Assembly (NCBI RefSeq): GCF_004118325.1
Contig: NZ_RDFA01000004.1
Location: 186,001-250,000 of the forward strand
DNA: 64,000 nt
DNA from: Halorientalis pallida
GTDB taxonomy: Archaea; Halobacteriota; Halobacteria; Halobacteriales; Haloarculaceae
Reading direction: 5' to 3'
Shown here piece by piece: positions 9,104-17,810 of the stretch; position 1 is the stretch's first letter, and each line of letters opens with the position of its first letter. The notes beneath the pieces are model-generated. The model saw only the letters and a list, made by a program, of their open reading frames with translations. It was not told the origin of the DNA and ran no database searches. A program made the position numbers and the translations under genes.

Positions 9104-9694
9104 GTCCGGGTCGACCTCCCGATCCGCTTCCGCCGGCATCTCCCAGTCGGTCGTGAGTTCCAGCAACTGCACGAGGATGCGGGCGGTCGCGCCCCAGACG
9201 GTGTAGCCGTCGACGTGGAAGAAGTGCAGGCGGATGTCGCCGTAGTGGGGATGGTCGCGGCGCTCGGACTCGTAGTTTTCCAGGTCGGTGAGATCCGCGA
9301 CCGCCAGCACCGCGATTTCGGCGACCTCGCGCTCGTCTGGGACGTACTCCTGGTCTGGGATCCGTGCGACGAACGGCCGGACGGAGTACCGGGTCACGGT
9401 GCTGATGTCGTCGAGTCGGCCGACGATGCCGGCCTGGGCGGGATCGAGCCCGATCTCCTCGTTGGCCTCCCGGAGCGCGGTCGCCTCCAGATCCGTGTCA
9501 CTGGGTTCGCGACCACCGCCGGGGAAACTCATCTGACCCGGATGCTCCCCGAGGTGGTCCGCCCGCTTGGTGAACAACAGGTGTTCACCGCCGTCACGAG
9601 CGATGATCGGCGCGAGAACGGCGGCCTCGCGCTCCTCGTCGTTGATTCCGGTCGCCCGGAAATTCCCGACCCGCTCCAGGTCCATACCCTGCAT
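9086..9694 (-). CDS. NUDIX hydrolase, probable CoA pyrophosphatase
   Basis: This 202-residue protein has the NUDIX box GX5EX7REUXEEXGU near 59-82 (REANEEIG). It is preceded by an LLFTKRADHLGEHPGQMSFPGG-type region, the signature that marks CoA-diphosphate hydrolases (NudL/PCD1). It would cleave CoA or oxidised CoA to phosphopantetheine and 3',5'-ADP using a divalent metal. Starts at 9694 and 9685 are both possible; an AAATTAAG box lies about 28 bases from the second. The final six codons and the stop lie in the 57-bp repeat. Confidence 0.9.
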   Translation of the reverse strand: MQGMDLERVGNFRATGINDEEREAAVLAPIIARDGGEHLLFTKRADHLGEHPGQMSFPGGGREPSDTDLEATALREANEEIGLDPAQAGIVGRLDDISTVTRYSVRPFVARIPDQEYVPDEREVAEIAVLAVADLTDLENYESERRDHPHYGDIRLHFFHVDGYTVWGATARILVQLLELTTDWEMPAEADREVDPDADLPM

Positions 9695-9742
9695 GTGGGC
9701 CCCCGCGCTCTTAATTTGCCCGGGGACACCGGAGTCCGTGAG

Positions 9743-10213
9743 TCATGCTAGCGCGTCGTCGAGCCGCTCTCGCGCCGCCGCGAGGTCGACCGGCCCCCAC
9801 ACTTCGAGTTCGTAGCTCACGTCGAGTAGTTCCCGCATCCGCTCGTCGTCGCCGTCCGCGACGGCCCGTGCCGTGTCCGCACGGAAGCGCTCCTCCGCGG
9901 CCGCCCCCAACTGCTCGCGGTCGACCGTCCGGTCGGGCACGTCGAGGATGTGGGGCAGGTCCGTCGCGTCCTCGGGGAGTTCCGGGAACGCCACCGGCCC
10001 GGGCACCAGCCACGTCTCGTCGGCCACCGACGGCTCGAAGGCGACCAGATGGTACGTCTCCAGGGCCGCGGCGATGTCCCCGTCGAACGCCGCCGGCTCC
10101 AGGTCCTCGCCCTGCCGGTAGGCGAGTTCGACCAGTGCCTGCCCGAGTTCCGCGGCCGTCAGCGCGTCGAACAGGTCGACGACCCCCGCCAACTCGTCGC
10201 CCGTCACGTCCAT
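9743..10213 (-). CDS. conserved haloarchaeal protein, function unknown
   Basis: This 156-residue acidic protein is mostly helical, with a proline-rich central loop (VPGPVAFPELPEDATDLPHIL). No catalytic motif or membrane segment is visible. The ATG at 10213 (MDVTGDEL) is preferred over one seven codons upstream. It lies 48 bases upstream of the NUDIX gene on the same strand, so the two may be co-transcribed. Homologues without known function are widespread in haloarchaea, by recollection. Confidence 0.7.
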   Translation of the reverse strand: MDVTGDELAGVVDLFDALTAAELGQALVELAYRQGEDLEPAAFDGDIAAALETYHLVAFEPSVADETWLVPGPVAFPELPEDATDLPHILDVPDRTVDREQLGAAAEERFRADTARAVADGDDERMRELLDVSYELEVWGPVDLAAARERLDDALA

Positions 10214-10318
10214 GCCCGGACCGGCGGGTGGCACCTTCTTTACTCTGACGGGCCCACCGACGACTCCTCGTACCAGGGCCCACGTTTATTGTGTGTCATT
10301 CCCAAGATGTAAGGAACC

Positions 10319-11098
10319 GTGCGCGCATCGACCGACGATCGGATCCGGGTGCTCCACGTCGACGACGAGACGGGCCTGCTCGACCTGACCCGGGACTGTC
10401 TGGAGCAGTCGTCCGACCGGCTCGAAGTGGTCCACGAGACCACGGCCGCGACCGGGCTGGAGCGGCTCGCGGCGTCGGCAGTCGACTGCGTGCTCAGCGA
10501 CTACGACATGCCGGGGATGGACGGGCTGGCCTTCCTCGACCGCGTCCGAGAGGAGTACGACGACCTTCCGTTCATCCTCTACACGGGGAAGGGGAGCGAG
10601 GAGATCGCCAGCGAGGCCATCTCCGCGGGCGTGACCGACTACCTCCAGAAGCAGTCGGGGATCGACCACTACGACGTGCTGGCCAACAAGATCGAGACGG
10701 CCGTCGCGCGCCACCGGGCCGAGCGGGAGCTCCGGGCCACCAGAGAACAGTACCAGCGCCTCGTCGAGCAGGATCTCGTCGGCATCTACCTCATCCAAGG
10801 CGGCGAGTTCCGGTTCGTCAACGAGAAACTCGCCTCGATCCACGGCTACGACCGGGAGACGATCGTCGGCATGTCACCGCTCGACCTGGTCGCCGAGTCC
10901 GACCGCGACCGCGTCCGGCGGAACCTCGAGAGACGGCTGGCGGGCGAGAGCGACGACATCCACTACCGCATCGCCGGCAAACACCGCGACGGCTCCACGC
11001 TCGACCTCGAGATGCACGGCGGCCGGATCAGCTACGAGGGCCAGCCCGCCGTCATGGGCGTGGCGGTGGACCGGTCCGGGCGGGACGACGAGAAGTGA
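10319..11098 (+). CDS. response-regulator receiver and PAS domain protein
   Basis: This 259-residue protein has a receiver domain (about 8-125) with D15/D16, the phospho-acceptor D61 in LSDYDMPGMDG, and a TGKGSEE loop. A PAS domain follows (about 140-250) with GIYLIQGGEFRFVNEKLA. It has no DNA-binding or kinase output domain, so it probably acts by protein-protein signalling, as many haloarchaeal receiver-PAS proteins may. The start is GTG at 10319; a TATA-like TTTATTG lies about 30 bases upstream. No partner kinase is adjacent. Confidence 0.88.
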   Translation: MRASTDDRIRVLHVDDETGLLDLTRDCLEQSSDRLEVVHETTAATGLERLAASAVDCVLSDYDMPGMDGLAFLDRVREEYDDLPFILYTGKGSEEIASEAISAGVTDYLQKQSGIDHYDVLANKIETAVARHRAERELRATREQYQRLVEQDLVGIYLIQGGEFRFVNEKLASIHGYDRETIVGMSPLDLVAESDRDRVRRNLERRLAGESDDIHYRIAGKHRDGSTLDLEMHGGRISYEGQPAVMGVAVDRSGRDDEK

Positions 11099-11104
11099 GA
11101 CCAG

Positions 11105-12202
11105 TCACCGGTCGGTCGCGCGGTCCAGCCCCTGTCGGGCGGCCCGTTCGACCGTCTCGGGGTCGAGGTCCGTCTCCGCCCAGGCGGGGAGCCTGGTGTC
11201 TTCGTCCGGCGGAGCGATGGCCTCGGCGTACGTCGCGACCTGCTCTCGCTCGCCGGCGGCGTCGAACGCGAACCCGTTGAACGCCGCGTCGGCCCCGTAC
11301 TGCTCGACGAGGTCGTCCGCGATCCTCCGGTACCGCTCGCGGAGTCGGTCGTAGTCGAGGTCCAGACCGGCGCCCTCGACGGCGTGAAACAGCGCAGTGG
11401 CGACCTCGCGACACATGTCGCCCAGTCCCTGTGGCCCGCCGACCGCGCGGTGGTCGTGTTCGTGCTGCCCGAGGTCGACCTGTGCGGTGTCGGAGAAGCC
11501 GGCGATCTCGAAGGCGTCGCCGAGCGTTCCGACCTCCAGTCCCCAGCCCCGCTGTGCGCGCAGTCGCCTGACGAGGTCACTCGTGGCCGCGAACTCGCCG
11601 GACAGCGCGTAGCGGAAACTCGCCAGGTAGTCGACGATGGGGGCGTCGTCGTCCGCGTCGAGCGCCCGGACCAGCGGCGTGTAGAAGAGCCGGAACAGCC
11701 GGCCGTACAGCCGGTCGTTCTCGACGCGGGCGTAGTAGCCCTTCGAGAAGTCGTAGCCACGGGCGAGCGGGAACAGCAGCCGCGGAACGTGGGCCCGCGA
11801 GTAGGTCGTCGCGTCGGCGTCGTGGACCGCGACGTACTCCTCCTGTGCGGCGAGTCCCAGCGCCAGCCACACGTCCCGCCCCTTTCCGGCGGGACCGTTC
11901 AGCCCGTGTTCGCCGAGCGCGTCCCGGACCTCGGGGGCGTTACACCACAGGACTTCGGGGCCGAGTTCGAAGGAGTCGAGCCAGCGGGCGACGGTGTCGA
12001 CGCGCTCCTCGCTGGCCCGCAACGCGACGATCACCCGGGCGGGGTCGACCCGATCCAGCGTCGTCAGCACCCGCTCGGCGGCGAGGCTGGCGTGTTCCCG
12101 CTCGGTGAGGGGAACGACGACCGCCGCGCTCTCCGTCGGGGCCTCCGGAACGCGGTCGGCGAACGCGTGAAGCGTCGCCACCCGCTCCTGGACGTATTCC
12201 AT
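11105..12202 (-). CDS. GT81-like glycosyltransferase (glucosyl-3-phosphoglycerate synthase family)
   Basis: This 365-residue protein has a GT-A fold with the metal-binding motif HDADATTY at 127-134 and a GPAGKGRDVWLALG loop upstream. The overall layout resembles glucosyl-3-phosphoglycerate synthases, which move glucose from a nucleotide sugar to 3-phosphoglycerate on the way to the compatible solute glucosylglycerate. Whether that is the product here is inference. The ATG at 12202 is chosen because upstream in-frame sequence overlaps the promoter of the divergent zinc-finger gene. The gene ends six bases from the convergent receiver-PAS gene. Confidence 0.75.
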   Translation of the reverse strand: MEYVQERVATLHAFADRVPEAPTESAAVVVPLTEREHASLAAERVLTTLDRVDPARVIVALRASEERVDTVARWLDSFELGPEVLWCNAPEVRDALGEHGLNGPAGKGRDVWLALGLAAQEEYVAVHDADATTYSRAHVPRLLFPLARGYDFSKGYYARVENDRLYGRLFRLFYTPLVRALDADDDAPIVDYLASFRYALSGEFAATSDLVRRLRAQRGWGLEVGTLGDAFEIAGFSDTAQVDLGQHEHDHRAVGGPQGLGDMCREVATALFHAVEGAGLDLDYDRLRERYRRIADDLVEQYGADAAFNGFAFDAAGEREQVATYAEAIAPPDEDTRLPAWAETDLDPETVERAARQGLDRATDR

Positions 12203-12347
12203 CGACCCGTCGTAAGGACTGGGCCCGAAAAAACCCGCCGTTCTCGGCCGTGTGTGGGCCTCCTGGCGACCGGACGGAGCCGACCGTCGAACGCGCGTCT
12301 GACGCGACGGCGCGGGCTTTTTAATGAGCCCACGAGTATGGCCGGCT

Positions 12348-12518
12348 ATGGAATCCGTCCGCAAGGGGCTACGCTCGGGCGACATCGAGAAAGACACCTA
12401 CGAGCGACTCACCTGTGCGGCGTGTGGGGAGCAACTCGGTACCAGGAACGACCCCGACGAACTCAATACCGTCAGGTTCTGCCCCGAGTGTGGCCGCGAG
12501 TGGAAGAAAGTGGGATAG
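12348..12518 (+). CDS. HVO_0758 family zinc-finger protein
   Basis: This 56-residue protein has two CxxC pairs (CAAC and CPEC) spaced by about 27 residues and a MESVRKGLRSGDIEKDTYER N-terminus. It matches what I recall of the HVO_0758 family of haloarchaeal micro-zinc-finger proteins, whose function is unknown. The ATG at 12348 is supported by a TTTTTAAT box about 27 bases upstream, which would give a leaderless transcript. Its stop abuts that of the convergent aldo/keto reductase with no gap. Confidence 0.85.
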   Translation: MESVRKGLRSGDIEKDTYERLTCAACGEQLGTRNDPDELNTVRFCPECGREWKKVG

Positions 12519-13607
12519 TCACTCGAAGACCGCATCGAACGCCGAGGCCCCCAGCGGTTCGAACGTCCCCGCCGCGACGTTCTCCGCGACGTGGGTGGGC
12601 GAGCCCGTCCCGACCAGGGAACTCGTCACGCCCGGGGCACTCCGCGCGAAGTTGATCGCCCGCTGTGCCCGCGTCTCCCCGTCAAGTCTCGCCTCGACCT
12701 GCTCCGGCATCTCCGTCGCCAGCCGGCCCTGCATGATCGACGCGCTCGTGAACACGTCCAGCCCGGCGTCGTTCGCGAACCACAGCGCCGACTGTGGCCC
12801 CTCCGCACCGTCGTGCGATTCGACCGTGAACGCGTCGGCCATGAACACGTTGAACGGCAACTGGACCGCCCGGAGGTGGGTGGCCTCCGTCCCCGCCCGA
12901 TCCGAGGCCGTCCGGGCGCGCGAGACGATCTCGGGAAGCGAGAGGTAGCTGTCCGCGTCCGCCGCCACCCGAAACGACTCCCAGGAGGCCACGCCGTAGT
13001 GGCGCAGGTCCCCGTCGACGGCCCGCTCTTCGAGTCGGGTGAACGTGTCCTCTAACTGATCGTAGACCGCGTCCCGGGATTTCGCCTGCAGTTGCGTCTC
13101 CGGATTGTGGACGTAGTAGAGATCGACCGTGTCGAGCCCCAGGTTCTCCAGCGACCGGTCGAGCTGGTCGTCGATATACTCGGGCGCGATGCAGTGCTGA
13201 CCCCGGACGAGGTCGTCCAGGTCGACCAGCCCCGTGTCGAGGTACTCCTCGCGGACGAACTGTCCTGGGTCGGCCGGTCGCTCTCCGTCGAAGGGGACGA
13301 ACCCGCCCTTGGTCGCGACGAGGACGGCCTCCCGGTCCACGTCGGCGGCCTCGATGGCCGCGCCGACGACGCGTTCGGATCGCTGACACCGGTAGTTGAT
13401 CGCCGTGTCGACGACGTTGATCCCCGACTCCAGCGCCTCAACGACGGCCTCGTGGTAGTCCTCGTCGGCTTCGTCGGTCGGGTCGCCGAGGTACGTGCCG
13501 ACGCCGACCGAGGAGACGACGCAGTTCCCGAACGAGCGGAAGTAGGTGCGGGCGAACCGCTCGTGGTGGCGGTCCCGATAGTCCCAGGTTGCCTCGCGGG
13601 TAGCCAT
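12519..13607 (-). CDS. aldo/keto reductase
   Basis: This 362-residue protein has the catalytic tetrad of the family: D67 and Y72 in VVDTAINY, K100 in VATKGG and H167 in YYVHNPE. It should reduce an aldehyde or ketone with NADPH. An insertion of about 30 residues near 105-140 makes it longer than the usual 320 or so; the substrate is not predictable. The ATG at 13607 is the first that gives a sensible N-terminus. Confidence 0.9.
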   Translation of the reverse strand: MATREATWDYRDRHHERFARTYFRSFGNCVVSSVGVGTYLGDPTDEADEDYHEAVVEALESGINVVDTAINYRCQRSERVVGAAIEAADVDREAVLVATKGGFVPFDGERPADPGQFVREEYLDTGLVDLDDLVRGQHCIAPEYIDDQLDRSLENLGLDTVDLYYVHNPETQLQAKSRDAVYDQLEDTFTRLEERAVDGDLRHYGVASWESFRVAADADSYLSLPEIVSRARTASDRAGTEATHLRAVQLPFNVFMADAFTVESHDGAEGPQSALWFANDAGLDVFTSASIMQGRLATEMPEQVEARLDGETRAQRAINFARSAPGVTSSLVGTGSPTHVAENVAAGTFEPLGASAFDAVFE

Positions 13608-13675
13608 GGGCGTGGGTTGGGCGGCCGGGAGTAAAGGGAAGGCGGTCGCGGGTGGTGCGGTCACCACTCCGTGTC

Positions 13676-13838
13676 GTACCGGACGCGAGCCGGCGGCTCG
13701 CGTCCGGCAGTTTTTCCCCGAGTTTTTGGAAATAGTGAGGGAGCAAAGCTCCCTCAGACCATGCGAACGGGCGGCAAAGCCGCCCGTGAGCAGACGGGGG
13801 TGCCCGGCGCGCACCCCCGTCTGTAAAAAATGGGTGGC
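13676..13838 (-). repeat. palindromic 3'-end element, copy A (several hairpins)
   Basis: Read on the minus strand, the element begins within three bases of the stop codon of the DHH gene. It starts with ACCCATTTTTTA, passes through three perfect hairpins (arms AGACGGGGGTGC, GGGCGGC with a short loop, and GAGGGAGC), then CAAAAACTCGGGG, and ends with a hairpin with arms CCGGACGCGAGCC. The flanking frame is shared with copies B (53385-53478) and C (18567-18640). It may act as a transcription terminator or 3'-UTR structure, but its modular build suggests a repeat family. It fills the gap between the aldo/keto reductase and DHH genes. Confidence 0.75.
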
Positions 13839-15011
13839 TTAAATATCGCCGCTCATCGCGTCGAACAGCCGGTCCGTGAGTTCGGGCATCGTCATGCCCC
13901 TCGAGGGACCCAGTCCCTCCATGTGATCCAGCGAGATCTGACCGCCGCCCATGCGGGCGTGGCCGCCCGCCTCGGCCATCGGGATGTCGTCGACGGCCGC
14001 CCGGAGGGTCTTGCCCATGTGGACGCGGTCGTCCCGCGAGCGGCCCGAGAGGTGGACGGTGCCCTCCTTCTCGCCGGCGACGACGACAGCCGTGACGCCC
14101 TCTAGCCGGAGGAGTTCGTCCGCGGCCTGCGGGATGGCGTCCGCGTTGTTCACCTCGCCGACGTTGGCGAAGGCGAAGGCGTTGCGGACCTCGCGGTTGG
14201 TAATGGCGCGGGCCTTCACTTCCAGCACTTCGGCGTCGACTTCGGGGTTGGCGATGCGGTCGAGCATGTCCTCGTCGACACCCTCGTAGAGGTAGGAGGC
14301 GGCCCCGAACTCGGCGGCCGAACAGCCTTTCGTGAGGTGTTTGGTGTCGGACTGGATCCCGTAGATGAGGCCAGTCGCGAGGGCCGTCGGGAGCTGTTCG
14401 GTGCCGGCCTCGTCGTCGGGGTCCATGGGTTCCCAGCCGAGTTTCTCGAAGTACTCCGTACAGATGGTCGCACAGGCACCGTTGTCGGTGCGAACGTCGG
14501 TGAACTCGGAGCCGGTGCCCTCGCCGGGGTGGTGGTCGACGACGGCGAAGGGGTCGACGCTGTCAGCGCCGGAGAAGCCTCTCGGCGTGTTGTGGTCGAC
14601 GAGGACGACTTCCTTGGACGTGAGTTCGCTGGCGTCCTCGACGCGCTCGAAGTCCAGGTCGAGGACGGTCTCGAAGGCGCGGTTTTCCTGATGGCGGATC
14701 TGACCGGTGTACTGCATCGTCGCGTCGGTGTCGACGGATTCGGCGAGCGTCCGGACCGCCATGGCGCTGGCCATGGCGTCGGGGTCGGGGTTGGGGTGCA
14801 GCAACACCGACACCTCGTCGCGGGCGGCCAGGAGCCGCTCCAGTTTCGCCCCCTTCGAGCGACGGAGGCGGGCGACGAGCCAGGCGACGACGCCGAGGGC
14901 GACGAGCGCGGCGACGGCCACCGCCACGAGCGATGGACCTTCGAGGGCGAACGCCGCGGTGGTATCGACGGCTGCACCGAGCCCGACACCACCCGCGGCT
15001 GCAAGTGGCAT
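13839..15011 (-). CDS. membrane-anchored DHH phosphoesterase
   Basis: This 390-residue protein has one membrane segment near 26-48, then a cytoplasmic DHH domain. Metal-binding motifs are HPNPDPDA (72-79), VLVDHN and VVDHHPGEG (the DHH motif). The DHHA1 domain ends with GGHARMGGGQIS near 355. Relatives cleave short oligonucleotides, pAp or cyclic dinucleotides; which one is used here cannot be told. A second DHH protein is encoded 1.5 kb away. Element A begins directly after its stop codon. Confidence 0.87.
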   Translation of the reverse strand: MPLAAAGGVGLGAAVDTTAAFALEGPSLVAVAVAALVALGVVAWLVARLRRSKGAKLERLLAARDEVSVLLHPNPDPDAMASAMAVRTLAESVDTDATMQYTGQIRHQENRAFETVLDLDFERVEDASELTSKEVVLVDHNTPRGFSGADSVDPFAVVDHHPGEGTGSEFTDVRTDNGACATICTEYFEKLGWEPMDPDDEAGTEQLPTALATGLIYGIQSDTKHLTKGCSAAEFGAASYLYEGVDEDMLDRIANPEVDAEVLEVKARAITNREVRNAFAFANVGEVNNADAIPQAADELLRLEGVTAVVVAGEKEGTVHLSGRSRDDRVHMGKTLRAAVDDIPMAEAGGHARMGGGQISLDHMEGLGPSRGMTMPELTDRLFDAMSGDI

Positions 15012-15110
15012 ACTCGCGTTGTGTCAAGCCCGACTAACATGAAGGTTCCCCATCGGCACAAAACTCGAAAGCCGCTACCAACGCGCACGTTCCGGTGCTG
15101 TACGGCGGTA

Positions 15111-16013
15111 TTACTGGTACTCGCCGTTTCGATAGGCCGCGATGGCCGCCCGGTAGCCCTCGCGGTAGGTCGGGAACGAGAAGTCGTACCCCCACTCGCG
15201 GAGCCGGTCGTTCGAACACCGCTTGCTCGTCTCGATCCGCCGGCGCGCCGCGGCCGACAGCGAGTCGTCGGCCAACCGCTCAGCTTTCGTCCGTTTTGGC
15301 GGCTCGGGCACGCCACATTCGTCGGCCAACCAGTCCGCGAACTCCCACTTCGGTGCCGGTTCGTCGTCGACGACCAGCACCACGTCGTCACGGCCGCGGT
15401 CGGTTTCCAGCAGGTAGCGCACGACGCCCGCAGCGTCGTCGCGGTGGACCATGTTCAGATACCCCTCCGTGACCGGTCCCTCGAGATAGCGCTCCAGCCG
15501 GTAGCGGTCCGGGCCGTACAGCCCGGCGAAGCGGGTGACGGTGCCGTCGATGCCGTACTCTTTGGCCACCTCGGTGGCGATCCGCTCGGCCTCCGCGAGT
15601 ACCTCGGTCTTCTCGGTCGTCGGGTCCAGCGGCGTCGTCTCGTCCACCCAGTCGCCGTCGTGGTCGCCGTAGACGCCCGTGCTGGAGGTGTAGATCAGGC
15701 GTGCCGGCGGGTCCTCGCGGGCGGCGAAGTGCTCGACGGCGGTCCGGAGGCCGTCGACGTAGATCTCGCGGGCGGCCTCGGCCCCGCGACCGCCGGAACT
15801 GGCGGCGAACACGACCGCGTCGGCGTCGGGGACCCGCTCCAGATCGGCGGGATCGGTCACGTCCGCCTGTACGGCCTCGAACCCAGCCGACTCGATGGCA
15901 TCCACGCCCGCCTCCGAACGGCGGACGCCGACGACCTCGTGATCGGTCGACAGTTGCCGTCCCAGTTCCAGGCCGACGTAGCCACAGCCCAGGATCACGA
16001 CGTGCATGGTCAC
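15111..16013 (-). CDS. SDR-family NAD(P)-binding epimerase-like protein
   Basis: This 300-residue protein has an N-terminal Rossmann motif GCGYVGLELG and the catalytic S/T-Y region YTSSTGVYGDHDG. The lysine of the usual YxxxK is displaced, as in atypical extended SDRs of the YeeZ type. The substrate, perhaps a nucleotide sugar or other sugar, is unknown. It overlaps the upstream DUF5791-like gene by four bases (ATGA). An alternative start is MHVVIL two codons in. Confidence 0.83.
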   Translation of the reverse strand: MTMHVVILGCGYVGLELGRQLSTDHEVVGVRRSEAGVDAIESAGFEAVQADVTDPADLERVPDADAVVFAASSGGRGAEAAREIYVDGLRTAVEHFAAREDPPARLIYTSSTGVYGDHDGDWVDETTPLDPTTEKTEVLAEAERIATEVAKEYGIDGTVTRFAGLYGPDRYRLERYLEGPVTEGYLNMVHRDDAAGVVRYLLETDRGRDDVVLVVDDEPAPKWEFADWLADECGVPEPPKRTKAERLADDSLSAAARRRIETSKRCSNDRLREWGYDFSFPTYREGYRAAIAAYRNGEYQ

Positions 16014-16435
16014 TTCTTGCTCTCGATGTACGTGTGGAGCAGGGCGTACTCGGCGATGGTCATCGGGTAGCGCCCCTCGACTTTCTGCTGGATCTCCTTG
16101 GCTTCGAGTTGGCTGTCGATCCCCGACTGGATCGCCTCCACGTCGAGGACGGCGCTGCTCATTCCCATCAGGAGGACGTCACGGGCGTCGGCCACGAGGA
16201 AGTCGGCGTCGGGCCGGTCCGGGTCGGTCGCGAGGATCGACGCCGCCCCCTCCAGCGTCACGTCGGGCGACGCACCCTCGACGAGCGCCGAGAGCGTCGC
16301 CTCGTCGACCTCGGTCTCTGCGGCGACGGTCTCGACGCCCTGGCGCTCGATCACGTCCGTCAGAACCGCCTCGTAGGCGGCCAGCAGGTCCTCGGGGTCG
16401 CGGTCCCCGACTGCCTCGAACTCGTCTCTGAGCAT
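16010..16435 (-). CDS. DUF5791-like haloarchaeal protein
   Basis: This 141-residue acidic helical protein begins MLRDEFEAVGDRDPEDLLAAYE and has a helix-turn-helix-like central region (GVETVAAETEVDEATLSALVEG). It fits my recollection of DUF5791, a haloarchaeal family of unknown function. A TATA-like ATTTAG is about 27 bases before the ATG at 16435. The four-base overlap with the SDR gene indicates an operon. Confidence 0.7.
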   Translation of the reverse strand: MLRDEFEAVGDRDPEDLLAAYEAVLTDVIERQGVETVAAETEVDEATLSALVEGASPDVTLEGAASILATDPDRPDADFLVADARDVLLMGMSSAVLDVEAIQSGIDSQLEAKEIQQKVEGRYPMTIAEYALLHTYIESKK

Positions 16436-16507
16436 GTACCCGAGTAGTGCGTCCCGCCCTAAATCAGTGTCAGTTCCCGCAGGTCGTGGCGAGTCGAGCG
16501 ACCCCAC

Positions 16508-17581
16508 TCAGCCGTCGTCGTCTTCCAGGTGCATCGCGTCGAAGAAGCGATGGCGGATCCGGCGGTCGGCGAACGACAGGAGATCTGGGTCGTCGTCACC
16601 GTGGTCCGCGAACAGGCCCAGCGGGATCTGCCCGCCGGCCATGTCGCCGTGGCCGCCGACCTGGCCCACGTCGGCGAAGGAGGCGCGGAGCGCGTCGGCG
16701 ATGTCGACCCGGGGGTCGATCGACCGGGCGCTGAGTCGGACGGTCTCGTCGACCAGCCCGAACACCAGGACCGTCGTGATCCCCTCCAGATTCAGGAGGT
16801 AGTCGGCGGCCTGCGGGATCGCGCCGCTCTCGCTGGTCCGACCGACGGTCGCCACGAGGCTCGATCCGCGGACCGTCCGACTCCGGATCGCCTCGCCGAT
16901 GGCATCGAGCATGGCGGGGGTAAAGGCCGACCCGTACATCTCCTCGACCAGCGGCACGTCGGCCTGCCGGAAGACGGTGAGAGCGGCCTGGTACTCTTCG
17001 GCGGTCGGGTGCCGGACGTAATCCAGCCGCTCGCGGTGGAGGGCGAAGAGTAACGCCGACGCCACCGGTTCGGAGATGGGCACGTCGCTCTGGGTGAGAT
17101 AGCCCACGAGTATCGACGCGGTCGCGCCACAGCGGTCCCGCACGTCGACGTATTCGGCCTCGGGGGGCTCCGGGAAGTCGTGGTGGTCGATGACCACGTC
17201 GACGGTGGTGGCGGAGGGAACGCTGTTGTTGACGCCGGGTATCGAGTGATCGACGAAGGCGATGCAGTCGAACCCGCCGAGGTCCACCTCGTCGAGGCGG
17301 GACAGATCGAGGTCGAGCAGGTTGACGAACGCACGGTTCTGCTGGTGGGTGATCGACCCGCCGTAGACGATCTCGATCTCGGCGACGCCCCAGGCGTCGG
17401 CGAGCAGTTCGAGCGCCAGCGCGCTCGCGATGGAGTCGGGATCGGGGTTGTCGTGACAGACGATGCCCAGCGATCCCGCGTCGGCCAGTACAGAGGCCAG
17501 TTCGTCGATGCGCGAGGTCGCCGGGCGCGGAACGGCCGACTCCGACTCGCCGCCCTCCTCGTCTTGCTGTACGGGAGCCAT
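16508..17581 (-). CDS. DHH phosphoesterase, NrnA-like
   Basis: This 357-residue soluble protein carries the DHH-family motifs CHDNPDPDS near 42-50, AFVDHS, VIDHHDFP (DHH) and a late GGHGDMAGGQIPLG. This is the arrangement of NrnA-type enzymes, which degrade nanoRNAs and dephosphorylate pAp. It is a paralogue of the membrane-anchored DHH protein but lacks the membrane helix. A GCTTATAGG promoter box at about 17604-17612 lies 27 bases upstream of the ATG, which implies a leaderless mRNA. Confidence 0.87.
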   Translation of the reverse strand: MAPVQQDEEGGESESAVPRPATSRIDELASVLADAGSLGIVCHDNPDPDSIASALALELLADAWGVAEIEIVYGGSITHQQNRAFVNLLDLDLSRLDEVDLGGFDCIAFVDHSIPGVNNSVPSATTVDVVIDHHDFPEPPEAEYVDVRDRCGATASILVGYLTQSDVPISEPVASALLFALHRERLDYVRHPTAEEYQAALTVFRQADVPLVEEMYGSAFTPAMLDAIGEAIRSRTVRGSSLVATVGRTSESGAIPQAADYLLNLEGITTVLVFGLVDETVRLSARSIDPRVDIADALRASFADVGQVGGHGDMAGGQIPLGLFADHGDDDPDLLSFADRRIRHRFFDAMHLEDDDG

Positions 17582-17810
17582 AGTCCCAACCGGCAGTTAC
17601 AGGCCTATAAGCGTCCTCGCTGGGTAGCTACCGGTCGGTTGCGACCGACGGACGCGAAACGAGCGGCCGCGGCGCTCGCCGACGTCGTTCCCTGCTGACG
17701 GAATCGGACAAGATTTTATTGCGCGACGTGTTGGGTTAGGTAGTGTGACGCCGGACGGTACCGCGCCAGCGGGACGGGTGCCGTCCGTGGCGACCACGGG
17801 GTGAGACCAC

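Noticed and set aside
14337-16070. 577-codon plus-strand frame over the DHH and SDR genes
   Set aside because: It spans two real genes on the other strand and has no family motifs.
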